Shown: positions 28,601-38,681 of the stretch, in pieces | Position numbering within the stretch: position 1 is the stretch's first letter | Layout of the letters: each line of letters begins with the position of its first letter | Source of the DNA: Corynebacterium tuberculostearicum | GTDB taxonomy: Bacteria; Actinomycetota; Actinomycetes; Mycobacteriales; Mycobacteriaceae | Direction: 5' to 3' | NCBI RefSeq assembly: GCF_013408445.1 | Contig: NZ_JACBZL010000001.1 | Location: 1,488,001 to 1,552,000, forward strand | Length of the DNA stretch: 64,000 nt | Translations under genes and position numbers: made by a program | The notes under the pieces: model-generated | Database searches by the model: none | What the model saw: only the letters and a program-made list of their open reading frames with translations | What the model was told of the DNA's origin: nothing

Positions 28601-30797
28601 GCAGTGCCGGGTAGTCAACGCCGTAGGTCTTATCGGCCTCAGGGTCGGTTGGGGTCTCCGGCTCAGATGCGTCCGCAGCCTCAACCGTTACGGTTGCCGG
28701 CTCCGACGGCTTCTTACCATCCTCAGTTGCCACGGCCTTAATCTCGTCATCGGCCTTGAGTTCTTCGCCCGCAGGAATATCTGCAGTGAAGATGCCCGGC
28801 TTGTCCGCATCCTCAGTAGCGGTGACTTCCTTACCAGACGGCAGGGTTACCTTCACCTCGCTGCCTGCAGGAGCCGTGACAGTGACCTTGGTGTCATCAG
28901 CCTTTACCGGCTCGATGGACGGGGTCTCGGTTGCTTCGGTCGGGGCATCCTTGGTGGCCTTGAACGTGCCACCCTTGGTGCGCTCACCATTCGGGGACTC
29001 CGCAACGAGGGTGTACTCCGTACCGTCTTGCAGTTTAAGCTTGCCGGATTTGAACTCGCCCTTTTCGATGGCGGCGGCGTCGGCAAGCGATGCAACGTCG
29101 ATAGCGTCAGCAGCCTCATAGTTAAGGTTGCCGTCTTCGTCTTCCTTCAGCTTGTTAGTCGGCACAGCGACAATCTTGACCGGCGCTGCTTCCGCATTCG
29201 TGACATCAAGCAGCGGGATGTCCTTGCCCTGAGTGTCCTTATCCTGCTCACGCTTAATGGTGCCCGACAAAGATTCGATCTTCGGGAGGACTTCCTTCTC
29301 ACCCGGCTGCGGAGCAGCAGGCTTGAAGGACTTCGCGTCTACCGGATCGGTGCCATCGGTAAGGACCTCGACATCGTCGCGAACACCATCGCCGTCGGTA
29401 TCTACAGCCGACGAATCGGTACCAAGTTCACGCTCGTAGTCGTTAGTGAGCCCATCCCCATCGGAATCCGCAATGTTGAGGAAGTCGGACTTGAGCGTGT
29501 TCCTCAGCAGCGTCGGCTCAGCACCGCCGTCTTGCTTTTCGTCGTTCGGCAGGGTCTTAGGCCACTTGTCCGTAAAGTCCACCGAGATCCAGGAGGTGGT
29601 GTCGATACGCTTACCGTACGGGGAATTGGCGAGGTTTTCCGCGCCCTCTTCAAGCTGGTACTCGATGGTAAAGCTGCCGGTGGCGTTAGACGGGAAACCC
29701 ACGATGTTGCTCGTGTTGACCCACACTTGGTCCTTAGTCTTTGCGTCAATGTCGGTCCCGTGTGGGACGTAGGACAGTTCGGGGCGAGTTGCGGTAGTCG
29801 CGAGCCCTGTCTCCTTGTCGAAGTCCATCTTCCACTTCTTCGCACCCTTAAGTGGATTGCCTTCCATATCAGACTTGTAGACCGTGACGTCGGTAATGTG
29901 TTTCGCTACATCAGGGCTGATGTACTCGTTAAGAATCCAGTTCCAGTACCGGTTGCCAGAGTAATCAAAGAACGAGAACGTGCCGGTGGCGGTGGACTTA
30001 ATAGACCCGTTCTCCTGGTCGTACTTCAGCTGCTTAGTGATACCGTTGTTGCCGAACACACTCTCTCCCGCGCCCGCGAAAGTGCTTGAGGGAATGCCGT
30101 TCTTCCCCGCAAGCTGACTCTTGCTAACGAGGTTCACGTGCTGCACAGAGTTATTGAAGATTCGACCATCCTTACGGACCCAGTAGTAGTCAACCTGCGA
30201 ACCCACTGCCGGAAGGCCAAGATCCTCAATCTTCTTGCCATTCTTCAAGAAGATCTGAATATAAGAAGCATACGGGACACCAGATGCGCCAGGAAAGTTC
30301 CTAGTGTTTTCGAACTTCAGTCCCCACTCAGAGCCCTTCGGATCACGCTTGGTGAATGAACCCTGTTGGTCACCATTCACACCCACCAGCTCAATGCGGG
30401 CGATCTGGGAGTAGAGGGCCGCATCACGGAATCGGATGTACTGGCCGTTCGCATCCGTATCCCCCTCCGGGGTCTTACCGGTATTCCAAATCGCCTTCCT
30501 TAGATGCGGAACCTTGAAGACGTACTGCGGGTTATTTTGCTGCGCATCCACAAACTCCGGCACAAGGCCGGCATAGAGCAGTCCATCGTCGGTACCGTTG
30601 TCATTTACACGACCTGCAGCAGCCGGAACATAGTTGCCATTGGCGTCGGTGATATCAGCTGCAGCAGCTACTGCCGCATTTTGCGGTGCAACTACAGGGT
30701 GAACGAACGGGGCCACAAGAGCCACAGAGAGAGCGGCCGCGGCAATAGTCGTGCCACGGCGGCGTACGGCCGTGCGCATAATGTGCTTCTTGTTCAT
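22686..30797 (-). CDS. Giant calcium-repeat surface protein (2703 residues)
   Basis: The start [20 protein letters not shown] followed by a hydrophobic stretch is a signal peptide. Residues to ~460 form a unique N-terminal domain, the likely ligand-binding tip. Then come Ig-like segments (about 500-960) and several hundred residues of Asp-rich repeats of the thrombospondin type 3 kind ([19 protein letters not shown]), which bind calcium and form rods. Two stretches near [16 protein letters not shown] separate the blocks. Then four 88-residue Ig-like (Big_6-type) repeats and a fifth variant follow. The C-terminus has two membrane segments ([15 protein letters not shown] and [18 protein letters not shown]) around an amphipathic helix, ending SSSSSK. 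I recall this as a recurrent corynebacterial C-terminal module. No LPXTG. The frame is intact. Confidence 0.88.
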   Translation of the reverse strand: MNKKHIMRTAVRRRGTTIAAAALSVALVAPFVHPVVAPQNAAVAAAADITDANGNYVPAAAGRVNDNGTDDGLLYAGLVPEFVDAQQNNPQYVFKVPHLRKAIWNTGKTPEGDTDANGQYIRFRDAALYSQIARIELVGVNGDQQGSFTKRDPKGSEWGLKFENTRNFPGASGVPYASYIQIFLKNGKKIEDLGLPAVGSQVDYYWVRKDGRIFNNSVQHVNLVSKSQLAGKNGIPSSTFAGAGESVFGNNGITKQLKYDQENGSIKSTATGTFSFFDYSGNRYWNWILNEYISPDVAKHITDVTVYKSDMEGNPLKGAKKWKMDFDKETGLATTATRPELSYVPHGTDIDAKTKDQVWVNTSNIVGFPSNATGSFTIEYQLEEGAENLANSPYGKRIDTTSWISVDFTDKWPKTLPNDEKQDGGAEPTLLRNTLKSDFLNIADSDGDGLTNDYERELGTDSSAVDTDGDGVRDDVEVLTDGTDPVDAKSFKPAAPQPGEKEVLPKIESLSGTIKREQDKDTQGKDIPLLDVTNAEAAPVKIVAVPTNKLKEDEDGNLNYEAADAIDVASLADAAAIEKGEFKSGKLKLQDGTEYTLVAESPNGERTKGGTFKATKDAPTEATETPSIEPVKADDTKVTVTAPAGSEVKVTLPSGKEVTATEDADKPGIFTADIPAGEELKADDEIKAVATEDGKKPSEPATVTVEAADASEPETPTDPEADKTYGVDYPALQNLAVDGENATATASPKLTLNGEPVDTLPEGSKFTADTTNAPKGTDVSFDENGVATITVPKQEPGAPAQVFELPVTATIDGEEFTDTIVVQVPAGDEKPAPKDLVVDKIEGQETWSDDAIDPIQVSAKTADDAELSNPTYELVGAPEGITIDENGKITGTPAYKKDTADIVTQDGEAVYNVTVKVTDGDSTGTQTFPLVVKDASADSDKDGLTDKEEAAKGTDPKKADTDGDGLTDKEELDGSKNNGEPTDPTNADSDDDGVSDGDEVNNTDAEGNSAPTDPNDENDKPAGPQVAVDESSKTPVDATDEEQSTGVKVENPTGKTTATAKDEDGNGVPAKIDPETGEILVTPGEGVDGPITVTVKDPSLDEPAKVEVPVNDHEKGQDDNNSEPAKDSDGDGVTDEQEAKDGTDPNEADSDGDGLTDGEEKQRGTDPNKADSDDDGVNDGDEVKNGTDPKNADSDGDDLTDGEEKEKGTDPLKADTDGDGLTDKQELDGSENGKYNNEPTDPTKADSDEDGLTDRTEIEIGTNPNEADTDGDGVNDGAEVTAGTNPTVKDETPEEPAKDSDGDGVSDEQEEADGTDPNKADSDGDGLTDGEEKDRGTDPNKADSDGDGVDDAQEIEDGTDPLKADSDGDGLNDGEEKEKGTDPLKADTDGDGLSDKEELDGSKNTKYDNKPTDPTKADSDGDGLTDRTEIEIGTDPNVADTDGDGTNDGDEAKAGTNPTVKDETPEEPAKDSDGDGVTDEQEAADGTDPNKVDSDGDGLTDGEEKERGTDPTKADTDGDGVEDGQEVTDGTDPLKADTDDDGLNDGEEKELGSDPTKSDSDGDGLSDSEEKEKGADPTKADTDGDGLSDKEELDGSKNTKYDNKPTDPAKADSDGDGLTDRTEIEIGTDPNVADTDGDGTNDGDEVKAGTSPTAKDEDGAEQPKVSVEGADKPSTVDPTDDEQSTGVKVENPTGKTTVTAKDEDGKGIPAKIDPETGEILVTPGEGVDGPITVTVEDPSLDEPVKAEVPVDGHEKGKDDNNSESTGGTPTDPTDPTDPSSSEKDSDGDGVSDEQETEDGTDPNKADSDGDGLTDGQEKEHGTDPNEADTDGDGVNDGDEVKDGTDPKNTDSDGDGLTDSEEKEKGTDPLKADSDGDGLTDKQELDGSENGEYNNEPTDPTKADSDGDGLTDRTEVEIGTNPNEADTDGDGVNDGDEVKAGTNPTVADETPDDTAKDSDGDGVSDEQEAEDGTDPNKADSDGDGLSDGEEKELGTDPTKADSDGDGVEDGQEVENGTDPLKADTDGDGLNDGVEKEKGTDPAKTDTDGDGLSDKQELDGSENGKYNNEPTDPTKADSDGDGLTDRTEVEIGTNPNEADTDGDGVNDGDEVKAGTNPLEKDETPDKDNGEETAKPSIDPVNEGDKDISGEAKPGTDVTVTVEDEDGNKKSESKDSAGDDGKWTVSPEEPVKEGDKVVVTDQDGNKETTTVGSKTDDGSETTKPSIDPVNEGDKDISGEAKPGTDVTVTVEDKDGNKKSESKDSAGDDGKWTVSPEEPVKEGDKVVVTDQDGNKETTTVGSKADDGSEATKPSIDPVNEGDKDISGEAKPGTDVTVTVEDEDGNKKSESKDSAGDDGKWTVSPEEPVKEGDKVIVTDQDGNKETTTVGSKTDDGSEATKPSIDPVNEGDKDISGEAKPGTDVTVTVEDEDGNKKSESKDTAGDDGKWTVAPEEPVKEGDKVIVTDQDGNKETTTVGSKTDDGATATKPSIDKVTEGDKEITGTAKPGTEVSVTVTDKDGKKTTKTITADKDGKWSVTPGVDLKEGDKVTVKDQDGNEETVTVAGQDAPTVPGAPALPGLSSGSSHVDWKRCAPAAAGVGIPLLFLLPIGLASQMNIPGFSPLVKQVSAQIDGINRQLGAQNAALQKQLGIFNGPLARQANQINVMLQKSEAGRVGGGIALAAAGALALGLVANACSPNGGSSSSSK
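23340..24420 (-). repeat. 264-bp tandem repeats encoding Ig-like domains
   Basis: Four near-identical copies of an 88-residue unit start [18 protein letters not shown] and contain [18 protein letters not shown]; they recur every 264 bases. A fifth diverged unit ([18 protein letters not shown]) lies C-terminal to them, at the lower-coordinate side. Near identity at DNA level suggests recent expansion. Confidence 0.9.
24430..27980 (-). repeat. Asp-rich DxDxDG calcium-type repeats
   Basis: Over 3 kb of repeats encode units such as [21 protein letters not shown], with the spacing of thrombospondin type 3 repeats. They form three larger blocks that share their internal order ([46 protein letters not shown]), so whole blocks have been duplicated. 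Confidence 0.88.
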
Positions 30798-31320
30798 ACC
30801 AAGAAGTCCTTTCCTTAAAACACGAAGACTTTGAGTCGCACGAGGTAGGGAGCGACTATTTAAGAGGATGTTTCCGCTTCTTTCCTCCCGGAAGCGGCGA
30901 GCACCGTAAGCTCCACCAAGCGAGGTAAGAGATTAGGGAGAACCTACCGTTCAGCTCACGTGTGATAGTAGCCGGTTTCAGAAATTATGGTTAGCGTACT
31001 GTTGGCTGAAAGTTCCTTAAATTGGTTCACCGTCAACATCGCGAAATTTTCATTACGGTTGAGCTGCAGAAAGAATGTTATCGGTATTATCATTAGGATA
31101 AATGTGAGTTATCACACTTCTGTGTTGAAGTTTCCAAAACGTATGCATCCAAAGAAATGTGCAGGTCAGTGCAAATTTTTATGCTTATCTCATTCCTAAA
31201 TCACTCTCAGCCAAAACCTACATTGGCACCGAATTAAAGACATTTCTTGCTCCATAAGAATTCTCTCTAGTTTCTGCGAATCGCAGGATCCCACAAGGAC
31301 ATATTGGGCAACAAAACTAA
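30798..31320. other. Gene-free region upstream of giant surface protein
   Basis: No gene is supported in these ~520 bases. They are AT-rich compared with the flanks and must hold the promoter of the 2703-residue protein. A ribosome site (GGAAAGGA) lies about 10 bases before its ATG. An inverted repeat CCGCTTC/GAAGCGG is present near 30870-30895. Confidence 0.55.
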
Positions 31321-31321
31321 G

Positions 31322-31355
31322 AACCCCGCCACGTAGCACAAGCTACGCGCGGGGC
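31322..31355 (-). terminator. Terminator after purA
   Basis: CCCCGC-ACGTAGC pairs with GCTACG-GCGGGG around an ACAA loop, about 30 bases past the purA stop. The minus strand continues GGGTTCTTAGTTTTG after the stem, a weak U-tract. Confidence 0.75.
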
Positions 31356-31384
31356 TCTCACACCACGGCGGTAGGAATTACGCC

Positions 31385-32677
31385 TTACTGGTCCTCCATT
31401 ACATCGTGGCGCACGATGGTCTGATCGCGGCCCGGACCAACGCCGATATAGGAGATACGGCAGCCAGACAGCTCTTCCAAGCGCAGGACGTAATCCTGGG
31501 CCTTCTGCGGCAGCTCCTCAAAGGTGGAGCACTCCGTGATGTCCTCATCCCAGGCCGGCATGGTCTCGAAGATGGGCTCGGCATGGTGGAATTCGGACTG
31601 GGTAAGCGGCAGCTCGTCGTAGCGCTTGCCGTCGACGTCATAAGCCACGCAGATCGGAATCTCCCCGATGCCGGTGAGAACGTCCAACTTGGTCAAGAAG
31701 TAATCGGTGAAGCCGTTGACGCGGGTGGCATAGCGCGCAACAACGGAGTCATACCAGCCACAGCGGCGCTTGCGGCCGGTGTTCACACCAATCTCGCCAC
31801 CGGTGGTCTGCAGGTACTCGCCCCACTTATCAAAGAGCTCGGTGGGGAACGGGCCGGCACCCACGCGGGTGGTGTAGGCCTTGATAATGCCCAGCGAGGT
31901 CTTGATGCGCGTTGGACCAATGCCGGAGCCCACGGAAGCACCACCGGCGGTCGGGTTAGACGAGGTCACGAACGGGTAGGTGCCGTGGTCCACGTCGAGC
32001 ATGGTGGCCTGGCCGCCCTCCATAAGCACGTGCTTGCCAGCTTCGAGGGCTTGGTTGAGCTCCAGCTCGGCGTCGATAACCATCGGGCGCAGGCGGTCGC
32101 GGTAGCTCAGGAAGTACTCCACAATCTGGTCGGCCTCGATGGCCTTGCGGTTGTACATCTTCACCAGCATCTGGTTCTTGATATCCAGCGCGGATTCCAC
32201 CTTCTGGCGCAGGATGGACTCATCAAAGATGTCCTGCACGCGGATACCAATGCGCGCGACCTTATCGGCGTAGGTCGGGCCAATGCCGCGGCCGGTGGTG
32301 CCGATAGCGCGCTTGCCCAGGAAGCGTTCCTGCACGCGGTCCAGGGTCTGGTGATACGGCGCCACCAAGTGCGCATTGGCGGAAATCTTCAGGCGCGAGG
32401 CGTTCGCGCCGCGGGCCTCAAGGCCATCAATCTCATCAAAGAGCGCCTCAAGGTTAATTACCACGCCATTGCCCAGCACCGGGGTGGCGTTCTCGGACAA
32501 AATGCCGGCCGGCAGGAGCTTCAGCTCGTATTTTTCGCCGCCTACCACGACGGTATGGCCGGCGTTATTGCCGCCGTTCGGCTTGACCACGTAGTCAACC
32601 TTGCCGCCGAGGATGTCGGTCGCTTTGCCCTTGCCTTCGTCGCCCCACTGGGCGCCGACAATGACGATCGCTGCCAT
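31385..32677 (-). CDS. purA: Adenylosuccinate synthase PurA
   Basis: PurA joins IMP and aspartate using GTP, the first step from IMP to AMP. The 430-residue length is normal. The start [20 protein letters not shown] carries the glycine-rich catalytic loop, [11 protein letters not shown] follows, and the C-terminal part contains [24 protein letters not shown] and [18 protein letters not shown] are further signatures. It is transcribed away from the divergent gene at 32765. In corynebacteria this gene is also found next to the two genes that follow here. Confidence 0.97.
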   Translation of the reverse strand: MAAIVIVGAQWGDEGKGKATDILGGKVDYVVKPNGGNNAGHTVVVGGEKYELKLLPAGILSENATPVLGNGVVINLEALFDEIDGLEARGANASRLKISANAHLVAPYHQTLDRVQERFLGKRAIGTTGRGIGPTYADKVARIGIRVQDIFDESILRQKVESALDIKNQMLVKMYNRKAIEADQIVEYFLSYRDRLRPMVIDAELELNQALEAGKHVLMEGGQATMLDVDHGTYPFVTSSNPTAGGASVGSGIGPTRIKTSLGIIKAYTTRVGAGPFPTELFDKWGEYLQTTGGEIGVNTGRKRRCGWYDSVVARYATRVNGFTDYFLTKLDVLTGIGEIPICVAYDVDGKRYDELPLTQSEFHHAEPIFETMPAWDEDITECSTFEELPQKAQDYVLRLEELSGCRISYIGVGPGRDQTIVRHDVMEDQ

Positions 32678-32764
32678 TGTTTAGTCACTTCCTCATTATT
32701 GAAGCCAAAATACTCTCCAACTTTACACTTTCCCGGCGCAAAAAGCCCGCGTAGCATTGTCCGC

Positions 32765-33598
32765 ATGCGTTTTTTGTTCCTCCGCTGCGGCGCCCCGGGC
32801 GTGGCCATGCCTGCCGACGCCCACGACCTCTCCCCCATCCCTACCCGCAAAGAGCTCTCGCTTATCGACGCCTTCCTCAACCCCCTCCTTCCCACAGACC
32901 CCACTCCCTCGCTCGATGACATCGCGGCGCAACCCGACGTCCGCCACCTCGGTGCCCCTGAACCTGCCCCACAGGCCCCGCACTTAGCTGAGCCCGCCCG
33001 CATCGTCGTCGCCGGCTCCGACGCCGCCCTCTCGGCCGTACTGACCCGCCTTATGCGCTCCGACCGTCTCTGGGCCGAGGTCGCCTTCATCCCCGTCCCC
33101 TCAACCGCAGCCTCCACCACGTCCGCGGCCGCGCAGAACTGGGGACTTCCAACCGACGCGGCCGAGGCCCTCGAGTTCGCACGCACGGCCCCGGTCCGCC
33201 CCGCGCCGCTCATCCGCAATGACTCCGGCCTCGCCGTCGCCGGCTCCGCCACCATCTCCGACGCCTCCAATGGCTCTTTCACCGGCGAAGTCATCATCGA
33301 CGACCACACCCTAGCCGCCACTTCCCCCAAAACCTTTGGCGCACGCCTCGTCCCGATGACCGACGCCCCCGGCATCCTCGCCGCCCGCGCCATCTCCCCC
33401 GTCGAGTCGCAGGGCCGCCTGCGCTCGCTCCTGCGCAAGCCCGGCCAGCTCGACCCCGAATCCGTCAGCACCGGCCGCGCCGTCCAGGCCGGCGGCCCAC
33501 AGCTGCGCGTCATCGTCGATTCCGTCCCCCACAAGCGCCCGGTGACCCGCGTGACGTTCTACCGCCACCTGCGTGACCTCCAGATCGTCCGCCCTTAG
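32765..33598 (+). CDS. Conserved corynebacterial protein of unknown function
   Basis: I do not recognise a domain in this 277-residue protein. It starts MRFLFLRCGAPGVAMPADAHD, is rich in Ala, Pro and Arg, and has a middle part (EPARIVVAGSDAALSAVLTRLMRSDRLWAEVAFIPV) that looks like the nucleotide-binding side of a diacylglycerol-kinase-like or Rossmann fold. Its end, PVTRVTFYRHLRDLQIVRP, is basic. I chose the ATG at 32765 because the longer open frame runs antisense through purA. A similar gene lies divergent to purA in C. glutamicum (from memory). Confidence 0.72.
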   Translation: MRFLFLRCGAPGVAMPADAHDLSPIPTRKELSLIDAFLNPLLPTDPTPSLDDIAAQPDVRHLGAPEPAPQAPHLAEPARIVVAGSDAALSAVLTRLMRSDRLWAEVAFIPVPSTAASTTSAAAQNWGLPTDAAEALEFARTAPVRPAPLIRNDSGLAVAGSATISDASNGSFTGEVIIDDHTLAATSPKTFGARLVPMTDAPGILAARAISPVESQGRLRSLLRKPGQLDPESVSTGRAVQAGGPQLRVIVDSVPHKRPVTRVTFYRHLRDLQIVRP

Positions 33599-33632
33599 CC
33601 CCAAGCGACGCCCTTGCCTCCGCGCGAGGACG

Positions 33633-34832
33633 TTAGTCCTCGCGCCCCCACACCTCCGGCGGGTAGGCCGGGTGCTGCGAGGTCGGCACAAGGTGCGCCA
33701 CGGCCGATTCGCGCGAGAGCCCGCACACCATCAGCATGTCCACCACGATGGAGCGCGTCTGGCCCAGAATCATATAGGCCGATAGCGTGCCTTCCCTGTC
33801 AATGATGTCCAGCCCGGCGCGCCCGCCCACGATGCGCAGGCGCTGCACCAGGTCCGGAATCTCAATCGCCTCATCGTGCCCATGCTTCTTGCCCTGGCCG
33901 TAGAGCTCACTAATCGCGAGCATGATTTCAGAAAGCTCATCGAGCAACTCCACCTGCTCATCCGAAACCTTGTCGCGGTCCTCCGTCAGGCCCAGCGCCT
34001 GGCGGGAAAGCACGCGCACGCCGCGGACCGCGTTATCCACCGGCAACAGGATGCGCTCCAGCGAGCGAATGCTGCGGCGCGACGCCCACAACAGCGGCGA
34101 AACTTCCGAGGCCTCCCTACCCGATTGCGCTGCGCTCAGCAGGGTATTGACGCTATCTTGCGTACCGCGCACCGCCTCGCGCGCGTCGCGGATGACGCCG
34201 GGGTCTTGGTGGCGGATGCCATAAGTGACGTCGGCAAGAATGCTCGAGGCAACCTTAAGCACCTTCGACACCTCGCGCCGCGCCTCCACCAACGGGGAAT
34301 TGGGAATCAACGCAATGGTTATCAAGCCAATGCCCGAGCCAATCATCGCGTCGATCGCGCGGTGCAGGCCGCCCGGGCCCTCCGTGGGTGGAAAAATCGT
34401 CGCAATCAAAATCGCGCCAAAGACAATCTGGTTGGTCACCAGCGGCGACTTGGTCAAAAACGAGCCCACCACCAGGCCCGCGCCCACAATGAAGAAGATC
34501 TGGAACGGCCCTTGGCCCACAATCTGGAAGAGCAGGTCGCCCACAGCCACGCCAATGATGCCGCCAATCGACATCTCCAGCGCCTTTTTCATCCTGTCCC
34601 CACCGGACATCCCCAGAATGATGACCGCAGAAATCGGCGCAAAGAACGGCTGCGGGTGCCCCACCACATCGCCGGCCACCCAGTACGCGAGCGCCGCGCC
34701 GATGGTCGCCTGGATGATGTAGACAAACCGCGAGCGGATGCGGTTGACCCGCGAGAGCACCGAGCGGTCAATCACCCGCAGCTTCTGCCGCGTTGAGACT
34801 CTTTCCTTCGCTTCCGACATGACTTCCAGCAT
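33633..34832 (-). CDS. FUSC/aromatic acid exporter-type membrane protein
   Basis: This 399-residue protein has about six membrane segments in the first 190 residues (SRFVYIIQATIGAALAYWVAG; AVIILGMSGGDRMKKALEMSIGGIIGVAVGDLLF; FQIFFIVGAGLVVGSFL). A long helical cytoplasmic part follows (STLLSAAQSGREASEVSPLLWASRRSIRSLERILL). This is the layout of FUSC/DUF939 putative exporters. The substrate is unknown. An in-frame ATG at 34820 (MSEAKERV) is an alternative start. It converges on the gene at 32765. Confidence 0.8.
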   Translation of the reverse strand: MLEVMSEAKERVSTRQKLRVIDRSVLSRVNRIRSRFVYIIQATIGAALAYWVAGDVVGHPQPFFAPISAVIILGMSGGDRMKKALEMSIGGIIGVAVGDLLFQIVGQGPFQIFFIVGAGLVVGSFLTKSPLVTNQIVFGAILIATIFPPTEGPGGLHRAIDAMIGSGIGLITIALIPNSPLVEARREVSKVLKVASSILADVTYGIRHQDPGVIRDAREAVRGTQDSVNTLLSAAQSGREASEVSPLLWASRRSIRSLERILLPVDNAVRGVRVLSRQALGLTEDRDKVSDEQVELLDELSEIMLAISELYGQGKKHGHDEAIEIPDLVQRLRIVGGRAGLDIIDREGTLSAYMILGQTRSIVVDMLMVCGLSRESAVAHLVPTSQHPAYPPEVWGRED

Positions 34833-34997
34833 AGAAGACCGCCCTTACCATTGCCGCCGGCCCCGCGCATCTCGGCCGTCGGCTGGCTTGTGGATAGCTC
34901 TTGCCGACGCCCCCTTTTCCCTCACCTATCCACAATTTCCCCTTTCCCGCCCGCGCACCGCTTGTTCAGCCCTCGAGCTCCTTTTAGCTTCGGCCAT

Positions 34998-36107
34998 GTG
35001 AACACCGAATTTCTCTTGCTATGCCGCCGCGGCGTCGATCTCGTCGCCGAATTTCAGGGCTGCTCCGAAGACTCACTCCTCGAGGCCGGAGCCAGCCCCC
35101 TTCTGGCTGCCCAGCTCGCCCGCCTGCAACATGTCTATTTCGGCCGCACGTCCAATAGCCGCAAGCAGCACCTCGCGCGCGACGCCGCCCGCAGCCGCGC
35201 TCACGACCTCGCCACACTCGATAGCATTGAGTCCTATACCCGCCGCGTGCGCGATACCAACCGTGCCTGGGACCTGCGCCTAGAACTCTGTCGCACCGAG
35301 GCCCGCCTCATCCCCTCCGTGGCCAAGAAGCTCCTCAAGCAGCTCAATCCGCCTCGTCGTCCCGAGCCCGGCGTGCGCTATACCCGCCGCCCCGACGGAC
35401 CCCACACCATCTCCATTACGGCCGATCCCACGGATATCGCCGATATCAAGGGCGTTCTCTCCTCCGTCAACAAAGATGATCCCCTCGCCGCCGCCAAGAA
35501 GGTCCTCCTCGAGGGCAACCCCGGCGCGCTGCCGGCCGTGCACACCAACGTCATCCTCACGCTGGACCAGCTCGACCGCATCGTCGCCGCGCCTGCCGAC
35601 GCCTCCGATATCACCCTCCAGCTCACCAACGGCGCCCGCATGACCGGTGCGCAGCTCGTCGCTCGCGCCTTAGCCCAGCGCGGCTACGTCAGCCTGGTCC
35701 ACCCGGAGCACGGTCCGGTGAACCTGTACCGCACCGAGCGCATGGCCACGTGGAAACAGCGCATGCTCGCCGCGGCCGAGCATCCCGTGTGCGCGTGGCC
35801 GGGCTGCAATACGCCTGCCGACGACGCCCAAGTCCACCACCTCACCGCCTGGTCCGCCGGCGGGCCCACCAACCAAGAAAATCTGGTCACCTTGTGCGCG
35901 CACCACAACGCCGTCAACCAAGATGACCCCTCCCGGCCCACGGAACGCGGCCGCATGGTGCGCATCGATGGCCGCGTCGCCTGGATACCACCGTGGAGCA
36001 ACACCCCACGCTTCGTCCCCAGCCCCGCTAGGCCGCCAAACCCGGCCCCTAACCACAACCCCAACCCCAGCCCCAGCTCCAGCGCCAGCTCCACAGGCAA
36101 CCCCTAA
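34998..36107 (+). CDS. DUF222-type HNH endonuclease domain protein
   Basis: This 369-residue protein belongs to the group of actinobacterial proteins with an N-terminal helical domain of DUF222 type and a C-terminal HNH nuclease motif. The motif is visible at ~255-305: CAWPGCNTPADDAQVHHL, TAWSAGGPTNQENLVTLCAHHN, with paired Cys for zinc and HH/N/H catalytic residues. The tail is Pro/Asn/Ser-rich low-complexity. I prefer GTG at 34998 (VNTEFLLLC) since the upstream frame looks random, but no clear ribosome site is seen. Such proteins are often multi-copy; function is unproven. Confidence 0.8.
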   Translation: MNTEFLLLCRRGVDLVAEFQGCSEDSLLEAGASPLLAAQLARLQHVYFGRTSNSRKQHLARDAARSRAHDLATLDSIESYTRRVRDTNRAWDLRLELCRTEARLIPSVAKKLLKQLNPPRRPEPGVRYTRRPDGPHTISITADPTDIADIKGVLSSVNKDDPLAAAKKVLLEGNPGALPAVHTNVILTLDQLDRIVAAPADASDITLQLTNGARMTGAQLVARALAQRGYVSLVHPEHGPVNLYRTERMATWKQRMLAAAEHPVCAWPGCNTPADDAQVHHLTAWSAGGPTNQENLVTLCAHHNAVNQDDPSRPTERGRMVRIDGRVAWIPPWSNTPRFVPSPARPPNPAPNHNPNPSPSSSASSTGNP

Positions 36108-36171
36108 CTGCGCCGGCCGCTCACCGAGTCGCCGCCCAGACCCGGTCCGGAGCCGCCCCGGCCGAAAGTAC

Positions 36172-36203
36172 GAAAAAGCCGCCTCCCACGCGGGGAAGCG
36201 GCT
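36172..36203 (-). terminator. Terminator after fda
   Basis: On the minus strand AGCCGCTTCCC and GGGAGGCGGCT pair around a CGCGT loop and are followed by TTTTTCG. It lies about 55 bases past the fda stop and is a good intrinsic terminator. Confidence 0.82.
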
Positions 36204-36256
36204 CATTCGGCATGCCTATATGCGAGACTGCCTCAACTTAGAACATGGTGGCCAAA

Positions 36257-37291
36257 TTACTTGGAGATGGACTTGCCCACGGAGTGCAGGTCCTGGCAAG
36301 ACTCGATGACGCGCTCGGACATGCTCTGCTCTGCCTTCTTCAGGTAGGAGCGTGGGTCGTAGGCCTTCTTGTTGCCAACCTCGCCGTCAATCTTGAAGAC
36401 GCCATCGTAATTCGTCATCATGTGGCGAGCAATCGGGTTGGTGAAGGCGTACTGGGTATCGGTATCCACGTTCATCTTGATGACGCCGTAGCCCAGAGCC
36501 TCTTCGATCTTTTCCTTCTCGGAGCCGGAGCCGCCGTGGAAGACGAAGTCGAAGGCGTACTCGTCCTCACCCAGGCCGAGCTTCTTCTGTGCGACCTTCT
36601 GGCCCTCGAGCAGGACCTCCGGGCGCAGCTTCACGTTGCCTGGCTTGTAGACGCCGTGAACGTTGCCGAAGGTAGCGGCCAGCAGGTAGCGGCCCTTCTC
36701 GCCGGTGCCTAGGGCATCGATGGTCTTTTCAAAGTCCTCAGGGGAGGTGTAGAGGTTAGCGCCCGCCTTGGCCTGGACGCCGTCCTCTTCGCCGCCGACG
36801 ACGCCAATTTCGGCCTCGAGGATGACGTGCGCGTTCTTAGCCTTTTCCAGCAGCTCCTGGGCGATGACTAGGTTCTCGTCGATGGGGATAGCGGAGCCGT
36901 CCCACATGTGGGACTGGAACAGTGGGTTCTCGCCGCGGTCGACGCGCTCCTGGGAGATGGCCAGCAGCGGGCGGACGAACTCATCGAGTACTTCCTTCTG
37001 GCAGTGGTCGGTGTGCAGCGCGATATTCACGCCGTAGTGCTTGGCGGCCTCGTGAGCAAATGCGGCCAGTGCCTGAGCACCCTTGACCTTGTCCTTCAGT
37101 GCCAGGCCGGAACCGAAGGCGGCACCGCCGGTGGAGAACTGGATAATGCCGTCGGACTCGGCCTCAGCAAAGCCCTTCAGAGCTGCGTTAATGGTCTCAG
37201 ATGAGGTGCAGTTGATTGCTGGGAACGCGAAGCCGTTCTTCTTCGCGGTGTCCAGCATCTCGTTATAGACCTCAGGGGTTGCAATTGGCAT
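36257..37291 (-). CDS. fda: Class II fructose-bisphosphate aldolase
   Basis: This zinc-dependent aldolase cleaves fructose 1,6-bisphosphate in glycolysis and acts in reverse in gluconeogenesis. Its 344 residues are the normal class IIA length. ALHTDHCQKEVLDE carries the zinc-binding His and Asp residues. EAEIGVVGGEEDG, ATFGNVHGVYKPGN and FVFHGGSGSEKEKI are family signatures. It stands alone with its own terminator and is intact. Confidence 0.96.
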   Translation of the reverse strand: MPIATPEVYNEMLDTAKKNGFAFPAINCTSSETINAALKGFAEAESDGIIQFSTGGAAFGSGLALKDKVKGAQALAAFAHEAAKHYGVNIALHTDHCQKEVLDEFVRPLLAISQERVDRGENPLFQSHMWDGSAIPIDENLVIAQELLEKAKNAHVILEAEIGVVGGEEDGVQAKAGANLYTSPEDFEKTIDALGTGEKGRYLLAATFGNVHGVYKPGNVKLRPEVLLEGQKVAQKKLGLGEDEYAFDFVFHGGSGSEKEKIEEALGYGVIKMNVDTDTQYAFTNPIARHMMTNYDGVFKIDGEVGNKKAYDPRSYLKKAEQSMSERVIESCQDLHSVGKSISK

Positions 37292-37436
37292 GAGTTTCCA
37301 TCCTTAAAAAGTGGGTTTGTGGTCAAACACGTTCCAACAGCCAAGTATGCCCGTTTCACGGAAATTCTGCCGCAAAAACCGTGTGACATTTTCAACCCGG
37401 TCATTTCCGAGACCAATCCACCCCGACAAGCGTGGG

Positions 37437-38627
37437 CTATTTAGCCATATTTCGCGCGACGCGGGCGCAAGCCTCCATCAGCATCCAGCCGGAAAGCTGC
37501 ACGGACAAATCGCGCTCATCTACGCGAATGATGCCGACCTTCTCACTCATGGTGCGCCGGCCGAAGCCGTAGTTATGCGGCAGGCGCGCATCGGACAACC
37601 AGTCGGATCCGAAAATCGGCAGGCCGTCGACCTCGAGGCGGTGTTCCCACACCGATTCGGCCGAGGCCACCACCATGCGCGCGGCCAGCTTCTTCGTCGC
37701 ACGGTTGGCGGGGGAATCGCCGGGCAGGCGCACGGCGACGTCGGCAAGATAGCGCATCAAAATGCCTTTAAACAGGCCACCGTCACCATCGCCGGTCTCC
37801 CAGTCCACCACGCCGGAAGGCGTAGCCATGCCCGAGGCCACGGTCTGCACCAAGCCCCGAATGCGGATGATGTAATCCATCATCTCGGAAGCCATCTCGG
37901 CCTCCTGCACGCTGTCGATCTGTTCCAAATCGCCCACGCCGGCCTTTTCCCGCAGCGCCAGCACGATTTCCAGGCACGCGCCCAGCACTACGCCCTGGCA
38001 GTAGGGGTGGATGTTTTTTACCACCTCAGGGCCGTCCATGCGCATGCGCACGCCGTCCATGATGTAGCCGTCGTCATCCAGCAGATGGTCGTAGATCCAG
38101 TCAACGATGTGGCGTGCTTCCTCAATGCGCCCCATGCGCGCGAGCATGATGGCGCCCGGGCCGTTGGAGGGCACGTTCATGAAATTCTCGCCCAGGCGCC
38201 ACGGCAGCACGCCCAGCGTTTCATCGAGGCCTTCGTGGATATTGCGCTGCAGGGCCGCCAGCCGCTTCGGCGTCTTTGTCTTCTTCAGTTTCTCCACGCG
38301 GCCGAAGGCCAGCGCGAGCCAGGCCTTGTCGTCGTAGTACTTATTCTTGGTCAGCTGCGCGAGGTTGCGGATGCGAATGCCGCGCAAGGTGTCATAGATG
38401 CGGTGGCGGCGCACCTTGGTGTTTTTGCGCAGCGCCGCATCAACGAGGCAGTCCAGGTAGTGGGCCTGCCACCAGTAGTGCCAGTGGACAAAGAGCTTTT
38501 CCTTCGTGGTGGGCGGCCAGCTGACCACGGCAAGATTGGTGCGCGGCAGGCCCCATACGGAGTGCGCGTGGCGCTCGTTGATGGCGGCCTCTGCGAGTTC
38601 GGCGCGGTGGGCCCACTTTTCTTCCAC
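37437..38627 (-). CDS. GH76-like glycoside hydrolase
   Basis: The 396-residue protein resembles family 76 alpha-mannanases. An alpha-toroid fold is suggested by regularly spaced helices, and KYYDDKAWLALAF holds the typical Asp-Asp pair. WYW-type aromatic clusters (FVHWHYWWQAHYLDCLVDA) and NVPSNGPGAIMLARMGRIEEA also fit. No signal peptide is visible, so it would act inside the cell or in a trafficking-independent way, which is unusual for GH76; a role in mannan or lipoglycan turnover is only a guess. It starts with MEEKWAHRAELAEAA. Confidence 0.75.
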   Translation of the reverse strand: MEEKWAHRAELAEAAINERHAHSVWGLPRTNLAVVSWPPTTKEKLFVHWHYWWQAHYLDCLVDAALRKNTKVRRHRIYDTLRGIRIRNLAQLTKNKYYDDKAWLALAFGRVEKLKKTKTPKRLAALQRNIHEGLDETLGVLPWRLGENFMNVPSNGPGAIMLARMGRIEEARHIVDWIYDHLLDDDGYIMDGVRMRMDGPEVVKNIHPYCQGVVLGACLEIVLALREKAGVGDLEQIDSVQEAEMASEMMDYIIRIRGLVQTVASGMATPSGVVDWETGDGDGGLFKGILMRYLADVAVRLPGDSPANRATKKLAARMVVASAESVWEHRLEVDGLPIFGSDWLSDARLPHNYGFGRRTMSEKVGIIRVDERDLSVQLSGWMLMEACARVARNMAK

Positions 38628-38681
38628 GGTTCCTCAATCACTCCAGTCGCACGGGTAGATATAGCTAGTTTAACGATCTTC

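Noticed and set aside
31103..31116. TGTGAGTTATCACA as a GlxR/CRP-type operator
   Set aside because: The arms fit, but the gap is 4 bases rather than 6, so the half-site spacing is wrong.
31406..32764. Extension of the 32765 gene upstream through purA
   Set aside because: The extra sequence is antisense to purA; the ATG at 32765 starts the plausible protein.
34851..34997. ATG start 49 codons upstream for the HNH protein
   Set aside because: The added residues look random and rich in Pro and Arg, unlike the family N-terminus; GTG 34998 fits better.
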